Shown here piece by piece: positions 58,660-64,000 of a stretch of 64,000 nucleotides of DNA. Under the pieces are notes generated by a model that saw only the letters and a list, made by a program, of their open reading frames with translations, ran no database searches and was not told the DNA's origin. Within the stretch, counting starts at the first letter, position 1; each line of letters opens with the position of its first letter. Location: NCBI RefSeq assembly GCF_000276665.1, contig NW_004955402.1, positions 6,246,208 through 6,310,207 of the forward strand. The letters are read 5' to 3'. Source of the DNA: Chinchilla lanigera. Its lineage: Eukaryota; Chordata; Mammalia; Rodentia; Chinchillidae. Position numbers and translations under genes: made by a program.

Positions 58660-60178
58660 GTAGATGTATATTAATGACAACGTTCATTCTATATGCTGAT
58701 CCTAATAACTCAACTATCTGTTCTTACATCACCTTAGACAAGTACTCTTGAGTCTACCCTTTCTGCTCCAGCAGTCTATAAAAAAAGAAAAAATATCATA
58801 TCCAAGTTAAAAGTGTATGGTGTTGGGACAGTATGGCTTTGGGAATGCATGCTTTTGACAGTTTCAGTTTATAAAATAATTATACCATGTACTCAGTGGC
58901 AGTAACAGCTGTTCTTAAACCTATATTGCTGCTGCTAACTAATTGTGGAAACTCACACGAAGAAGGACAACATCGGATGTTGAATCACTTTTAATTTCCT
59001 CTTATTTTCTATTAATGAAGCAAAATTTAATATGTATTCTATCATCAGCTGTTTTTAAATATGCACCCTTGCAATTTTTAAAAAAATATCCTTTTCAGTG
59101 AAATATTACGTTAATCATGTTAAGCAAGTGGAAATTATATGCCAGGTACAATTCAATCATTTATGCTGTGACTATCAACGGTAGCAGCAGGGAATCTAGA
59201 TGAAAGCTTGATTAAAAACACACTTTCCTTGCTTTGAGACTCCTAAGTGTTTATTCACATGCACACTGAGGAAAATTTGTATGTAGAGCTCGACCCAGCT
59301 ACAAAGCCTCAGACGAAATCAAAGCTCTTGAGAGGTGCAGGGTGGCAGAGATCATTGGTGTGAAAGTCTGGGTTAAGATAAAGAAATCTCACTGGCATCA
59401 CTCCAGGCTGAGATGGCTTGAATGACCCTGTGACTTTGAGGGTAGTACCTCTTGGAGCAAGTCTCCTCAGGCTGAGACAGTTGAAACTATCAGCCCAGAT
59501 ATCCAGCTATCCCCTGGCTTTCTCTATAGATGCCTCACAGGCATTAGATCATAGAACAGGCCGAAAGCATCTTCCCTTCCTGTGCAGGTCTCATCTTGCA
59601 TTTGCAATCTGTCAGTGACAGTATCAGTCATCTTTCATAGAAGCCAGACACTTAGAGCCCATACCCTCGGCCTTAACTTCATATTGTAGTAAACCTCTGC
59701 ATAAGGTTAATTTCCTGATTACTCATCTCTTTTGTTGCCCCACCAATATGACAACTCTCACCTTCGCAGAATCCAGACCAGAACCATAGATTTCTAGCTG
59801 ACTTTCCAACCCCTAGGTTTATGTGCTCTTAAGAGTCGGTCACTAGTGTAATCTTATTGTTGTCTTCCTTAAAATGCACCACAGTTCCTCATGCTTAGGA
59901 ACCAAGCCTCACTTGTCTTGACCCCTTAACAAACATTGAATGCCTTCTTTAATCAGAGTTTTTCCTAATTCTGCAATTATACCTTCAATATCTCCATCAT
60001 GGTTTCATAATATTGGACACACTTTTTCTTGAAGGTAACAGGTTTTATGCTGTAGGCTTTCTCTCTGCCAGGATTTCTGGTGTTTTCTCTGCCTTGCTTA
60101 GTTTTATTCAACCTATAATCAATCCTTCAGTTCTCTATTCAGATGTATCCCCCTCTGTGAACCTTTCCTGGGCTCTGC
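58660..60178. other. intergenic, no feature recognised
   Basis: 59270-60170 is less AT-rich but shows no gene or repeat that I can name. The 66-codon frame at 59418-59618 has no domain. Confidence 0.4.
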
Positions 60179-60180
60179 AA

Positions 60181-60487
60181 TGACAAACAGAAACACTAAA
60201 ATGACACCCTGGATTTGGAGGCAGATTTATTTTACATCAATGGGCACTGATAGGGATCATTCCCAAAATATCAGACCCTGATCACTGGTGGTCTACAGTT
60301 TATATGGGATAAGCAAGTAGGAAGTACAGAGGCAGAATGGCCTGTCAATTCAGGATTGATTCTTACAACATGCATCAGAGTGATTAGTTGTTTCTAAAAA
60401 CCAAAAGTAACAGGAACTGGAACTGGAACTATGACCTGGGCCTCTGACAAACTGAAGAATACTGGCGCAGTGGGGGGCTCTTCTACA
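60181..60487 (-). mobile_element. 3' LTR of the ERV1 provirus
   Basis: About 307 bp with TG...CA ends (on the minus strand TGTAGAAG at 60487 and CTGTTTGTCA at 60181). On the minus strand a poly(A) signal AATAAA is followed by an R/U5-like part. A purine run (minus strand AAAAAAAAGGGAAA) sits directly upstream as the polypurine tract, at 60488-60502. Confidence 0.7.
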
Positions 60488-61689
60488 TTTCCCTTTTTTT
60501 TAGCTTCCCTAGCAAATCTTTGCTGAGCATATTACAAGGGATCTTCTAAGACAAGGCCCAAGTACAAGCAGTAACATTAGGATTGTCAGTGATCCTAGGG
60601 TGGGTCCTAGCTAAGGTTCCCAAGATTGTCCTTTTACAGAGTTTTCCCCTAAGCTGCTTTTAGGAAGAGATCATTTGGGCCCCTCTGTTCTGTAACATTA
60701 CTCTGGCAATGTAGTGAAGGAGTTACTCTGACCTAGGAAAGTGTCCAGTGTGACCTGAACGTTCATCAAATCTTGGTCAAGTGTCTGAGTGTTCTATTTT
60801 CTTGGGACAACCGTCTATAGAGTTTAAGGCAAAAAACACAGCTAGTAGTGGGTAAGGAAGCTAGAACTGGGGTGAGCAGCCTGAAAAGACACAAAAATCA
60901 GGGGGAATAGGTATGGAGCAATCTCATGAACTGTGTCCTCAGGCTTTGGTCAGGTGTGGACTGGTCAGTGTCTGGAGTAACCAGAGCAGAGCTTTGACTC
61001 CATCATCTCCTCAGAGTAAGCTGTTTGGTTCAGGTAAATTCTCCAGTGGATCTAAGACTAGATTTCTGAGACTTGCAGAGGTATTTAATATGTACCTGGG
61101 TTATATGCATGTGCAGAAGTACCTATAGGTATAGCTGGTAGCAGGGCCCTATAAATGCCTGTTGTTTTTTTACTGTGGGTAGGGAATATCTTGGGCCAGC
61201 CTGAGTAGGTGCAGACAAGAACTGATATTTGTAACCCCCATAAGGTTTCATTTTTGTGTGATCTATTTATCTATCTTTAAACAGGGAAAGTCCACTATAT
61301 TGTATGTGATCAGGGTAAGTAACACAGATACTGAAGCCTGAACTAGCTGCAGGAGTACAAGTACTAGTGCTGTGTCTTGAGCTGGTAAAACATACAGTGG
61401 GGGCAGGTCTAGCACTGATCTTCCAGGAGTACAGTGTAAAGTTTGTTGGCTGGGGTAGATGTTTTAGTCAAACAGATTCCTGGAAGGGGTTTAGGAGCAC
61501 ACGTCTGGCATCAGTGGCGGCAGGTTTCTAAACAGCAGCAGAAAGTAGTAGCAGGAGAGCTTTAGGCAAAATAACTTTGTCTCAGGTGACCACAGCATAT
61601 CTAACCTGTTGGACTGCATTCTTAACAGAACTATACCTATAAACAGGGTGTACTCAGCATCTGTCAGGGAGTTTATTTTTCAATCATGG

Positions 61690-61815
61690 TCTGATGGGTC
61701 CAGCTTGATGGGCAGATATGTGGCAGGACTGAGTGGTCTACAGTTATTCAGGAGGCCCAGTACAGCATGTGGCACCTGGACAGTTAGGTCTTGGCCTAAG
61801 GTGAGCTTGTCAGCT
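61690..61815 (-). pseudogene. ERV1 pol remnant (connection region before RNase H)
   Basis: On the minus strand a short readable stretch with a LTLGQ start, a VPHAV block and an L-PATYLPI block matches, in order, the pol region between reverse transcriptase and RNase H of gammaretrovirus-like elements. It is separated from the reverse transcriptase by the L1/ID insertion at 61821-62450. Confidence 0.6.
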
Positions 61816-61820
61816 TTCTT

Positions 61821-62450
61821 TTTTTATTTTAAGAAATAAGGGGGCTGAGGATTTAGCTCAGCAGCACAGTGCCTGACTGGCAAGCATGAGGTTGTAAGTT
61901 CGATTCCCGGTACCAGAAAAGAAAAGAAATAAAAGAAGGAAAACATATTAACAAACAGACATCCATTTACAAAATAGCATAAGAACAATACAAACAAAAC
62001 AGAGTTATAGACAAAGTTGTAGGAAATTAACAATGGTTGTATCACTTATTGATATCTTGAAAATGGTTTCTCAAGAAAACAAAAAGACATACAAGATTGA
62101 TTAAACAAGTAATCATTAACTGTTCCTTTCTGTAGAGCAATAGAAGACAGTAGTACAACTATGTTAGCCAACCTGTATATACATACATACATACATAATT
62201 TCCTGTTCTTTCCCTGCTCTTTTCCCACACCTCAGTTGCCCTTTACTTTTGAACACTTTCCTTTCATTTCACAATGTCTATCATACCTCCTAGCTTTTAT
62301 TCACTCTTTCAGGTCTTACACTAGTGAGACAATACTATTCTTACACATTCAGGTCTGATTTATTTCACTTATAAGTATGGTCTCTAGTTGTGACAATTTA
62401 CCTATAAAAGCCTTGAGCTTATCTTTCTTTATAGCTGTGTAATATTCCAT
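61821..62450 (-). mobile_element. 5'-truncated L1, antisense, 14-bp TSD, carrying an ID
   Basis: Inserted in the ERV1 pol region between perfect duplications TTGTCAGCTTTCTT at 61807-61820 and 62451-62464. Begins with the T-rich tail (61821-61830) and ends in ORF2 ('tagctgtgtaatattccat', 62432-62450). The 3'UTR unit 'aattaacaatggttgtatca' is present once (62027). An ID SINE (61840-61923) lies in the tail. Confidence 0.9.
61840..61923 (+). mobile_element. ID SINE, sense, in the L1 tail
   Basis: GGGGGCTGAGGATTTAGCTC head (A box), 'cctgactggcaagcatgagg', 'taagttcgattcccggtacc' (B box). TSD AAGAAATAA at 61831-61839 and 61924-61932. It landed in the A/T-rich tail of the L1 and is the youngest layer here. 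Confidence 0.92.
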
Positions 62451-62519
62451 TTGTCAGCTTTCTTGATCAGAAGGACAGTGGCTATCAGAGCTCAAGAGCA
62501 AAGGGGAGAGGCAGCCCTT

Positions 62520-63030
62520 ACTGACCAAACCAAATCCCAGGGACTGACAGTCTGAGTAAGCACCATTGCTTTTATGACCCCAAGGATCCAGATTCTATTG
62601 AAGCCAGCAGCTCCAAAAATTTGCAGAGTTTCTTTCTTTAACCAGTCTCTGCCAGATATTGCAGCACAGCTTTTTTGTCTTTCCAGCAGGTATTTTGGCT
62701 GTCATTAACCAGAAGTGAAATGATATTTTGTGCTGGGAAGCTAGCAAAGTCAGCTGAGGGCTTCACCAAAGAGTGTTAACAAATTTTTTTAACCACTGGG
62801 AGGTTGAATCCAGGTCAGTTGACTTGAGTCCAGGACTTCGGTCTTTCCATTTAAAGGTGAAAAGTAGCTGGCTGAGAGGAGCCGACTGAAGGCAGAAAAA
62901 GGCATTCTTTAGGTCCAGGCAGGTGTACCAGCAGGCTGTGGGTGGCAGAAGACTGAAGCAATGTATAGGGAGGGCAATCGTGGCAGCATTTGCAGCTTAG
63001 AGATCTTGAACTGGCTTTACAGGTAGGGGA
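62520..63030 (-). pseudogene. ERV1 reverse-transcriptase remnant
   Basis: On the minus strand, a PVQDL block at about 63015 is followed by a spaced P-P, then a W-Y-T ... D-L-K-(N)-A-F-F block (about 62940-62895), which is the reverse-transcriptase motif carrying the first catalytic aspartate. Next come a TFKW block, a decayed TDLDSTSQW block, and further left (62640-62560) a thumb-like 'GAAGFNRIW' segment. Stops and frameshifts interrupt it and the second catalytic aspartate pair is not readable. Non-functional. Confidence 0.8.
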
Positions 63031-63339
63031 GGTGTATTTTAAGCAGTCAACAGTCTACTGACATTTTACAGTTTTGAAGGCTCATTTTTTCCTGCTCGGG
63101 GGACCATGATGGATCTGGAATGGACAGAGAAACAGGCTGTCCTAGAGCCAAATCTGTTGCTAGGAACTCCCTCCAAATAGTTGGAGAGTCCCCAGACCCT
63201 TGTAGCAATTGAGTAACAGTCTGAAAACATGCATGGGTTAGGAACCACAGTATGTAAGGTGATGGCTGTGTTTTTGACTACTGCCTGGGCATCTGGCAAA
63301 CTGAAGAATATTGGCTGGTGGGGGGCATCTGCTCCACCT

Positions 63340-64000
63340 CAGAACAAGAAAAAATGTTCACCTTCATCTTTTCCCACTCCTCTGGCTTCACTACCTTCAC
63401 TGTATCATATACTGTGTTATTTTAGATTATTTGTTCATACACTTCTCACTACAATAGTATTAACTTACCTTATTTAATCTTAAGATTGTTCCTTATACTA
63501 AAATTCTCAGTACGTGTTTAATCTGGAAGTAAAGATTTGTGTAGCTAAAGTGTATGTAAGCACAGTATTTGTGGGGTCAGATTGTAAAAGGTCATGTGGC
63601 AAATCTAAGAGGCATCTAAATTAATCTAGAAAATGAGATCCTTAACAGTAGCAGATCATAGGGGATTTCATCAGCATTTCTGAGGGCAAGTATAGTTCTG
63701 GTATGGAATGTGTGAACTGAAGGAGGAAGGACAGCAGATTTGTTTATGGTTTCAGTTCAGGAGATGGGATAGATTGAAAGGTCATTACTTCATATAAAGA
63801 ACATAGCAAGTCAGTTGACCAAAGTTGGAGTACATTATCTTCTAGCTATGAGATCTCAGATGTTCAAAGAATGCCAGACGTGGTAATTATTTGCACACAG
63901 ATGAAGACTGAGGATGATGGGATGCTATTATCACTCTGGTAATTTCAATTTAGAATTGGATGACTGAGTTCCCTGAATGATTAAGGCAGATTTCCTATAA
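63340..64000. other. intergenic, no feature recognised
   Basis: 63540-63800 has the texture of an old dispersed repeat ('gtggggtcagattgtaaaag') but I cannot assign it. No gene. Confidence 0.4.

Larger units (their letters stand above)
60181..63338 (-). mobile_element. decayed gammaretrovirus-like (ERV1) provirus, antisense
   Basis: From right to left (provirus orientation): a partial 5' LTR end (about 63285-63338), pol remnants (61690-63030), env transmembrane-like remnants (about 60640-60720), a polypurine tract (60488-60502), and a 3' LTR (60181-60487). The two LTR ends share 'caaactgaagaata' and 'tggggggc'. No gag or protease region lies between the 5' LTR end and reverse transcriptase, so the 5' half is deleted. 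Many stops; non-functional. An L1 carrying an ID is inserted at 61821-62450. The PPT and LTR polarity fix the orientation. Confidence 0.75.

Overview
The window is a lineage-specific, repeat-saturated piece of a mammalian nuclear genome, very probably from a rodent. Evidence for a rodent: tRNA-derived ID SINEs with A and B boxes (for example 48998-49095, 49392-49504, 61840-61923), B1-type SINEs including a B1-dID-like chimera (34337-34475, 43458-43650), and many ERVL-MaLR LTRs of ORR1/MT type that start TGTTATGG and end AAGACA. I see no typical murid B2 or B4 elements. A squirrel-, dormouse- or beaver-related lineage fits better than a mouse or rat, but I cannot fix the species. I find no functional protein-coding gene, no structural RNA gene and no CpG island. 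The long open frames are remnants of mobile elements or are unexplained and without recognisable domains.

Layout. 1-275 is an L1 reverse-transcriptase scrap. 347-680 and 2193-2552 are antisense MaLR-like LTRs. 5940-9433 is a pile of ERVL/MaLR LTRs, including an antisense element with internal sequence (7335-8974) broken by a sense solo LTR (8231-8654). 12421-12790 is an L1 3' end, and an assembly gap (13500-13854) cuts an LTR. 17130-21375 holds antisense L1 sequence: ORF2 (endonuclease and reverse transcriptase) and ORF1 remnants, preceded in L1 orientation by a tandem array of about 69-bp units that looks like a monomeric promoter. 22990-23505 and 35290-35760 are mariner relics with opposed arms. 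27210-27850 is an LTR inside an LTR. 33028-35143 is an L1 3' half split by a B1. 39281-40446 is a 5'-truncated L1 with a perfect 15-bp target-site duplication (TSD).

The most informative part is 48250-56560. A Tigger1-like DNA transposon (48250-53832) was invaded by two ID SINEs, an antisense MaLR-type provirus, a solo LTR inside that provirus, an ID inside that LTR, and an L1 3' end. Next to it an old antisense L1 (about 54175-56560) was invaded by an LTR with a 5-bp TSD (which carries its own ID), by a mariner element and by another ID. 60181-63338 is an antisense, gag-less, decayed gammaretrovirus-like (ERV1) provirus interrupted by an L1 with a 14-bp TSD that in turn holds an ID. The nesting gives a relative chronology: Tigger, old L1 and mariner first, then MaLR/ERV and LTRs, then young L1, with ID last.

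The spaces between these elements are AT-rich intergenic DNA in which I recognise nothing. Family names come from reading similarity by eye; no database search was run.
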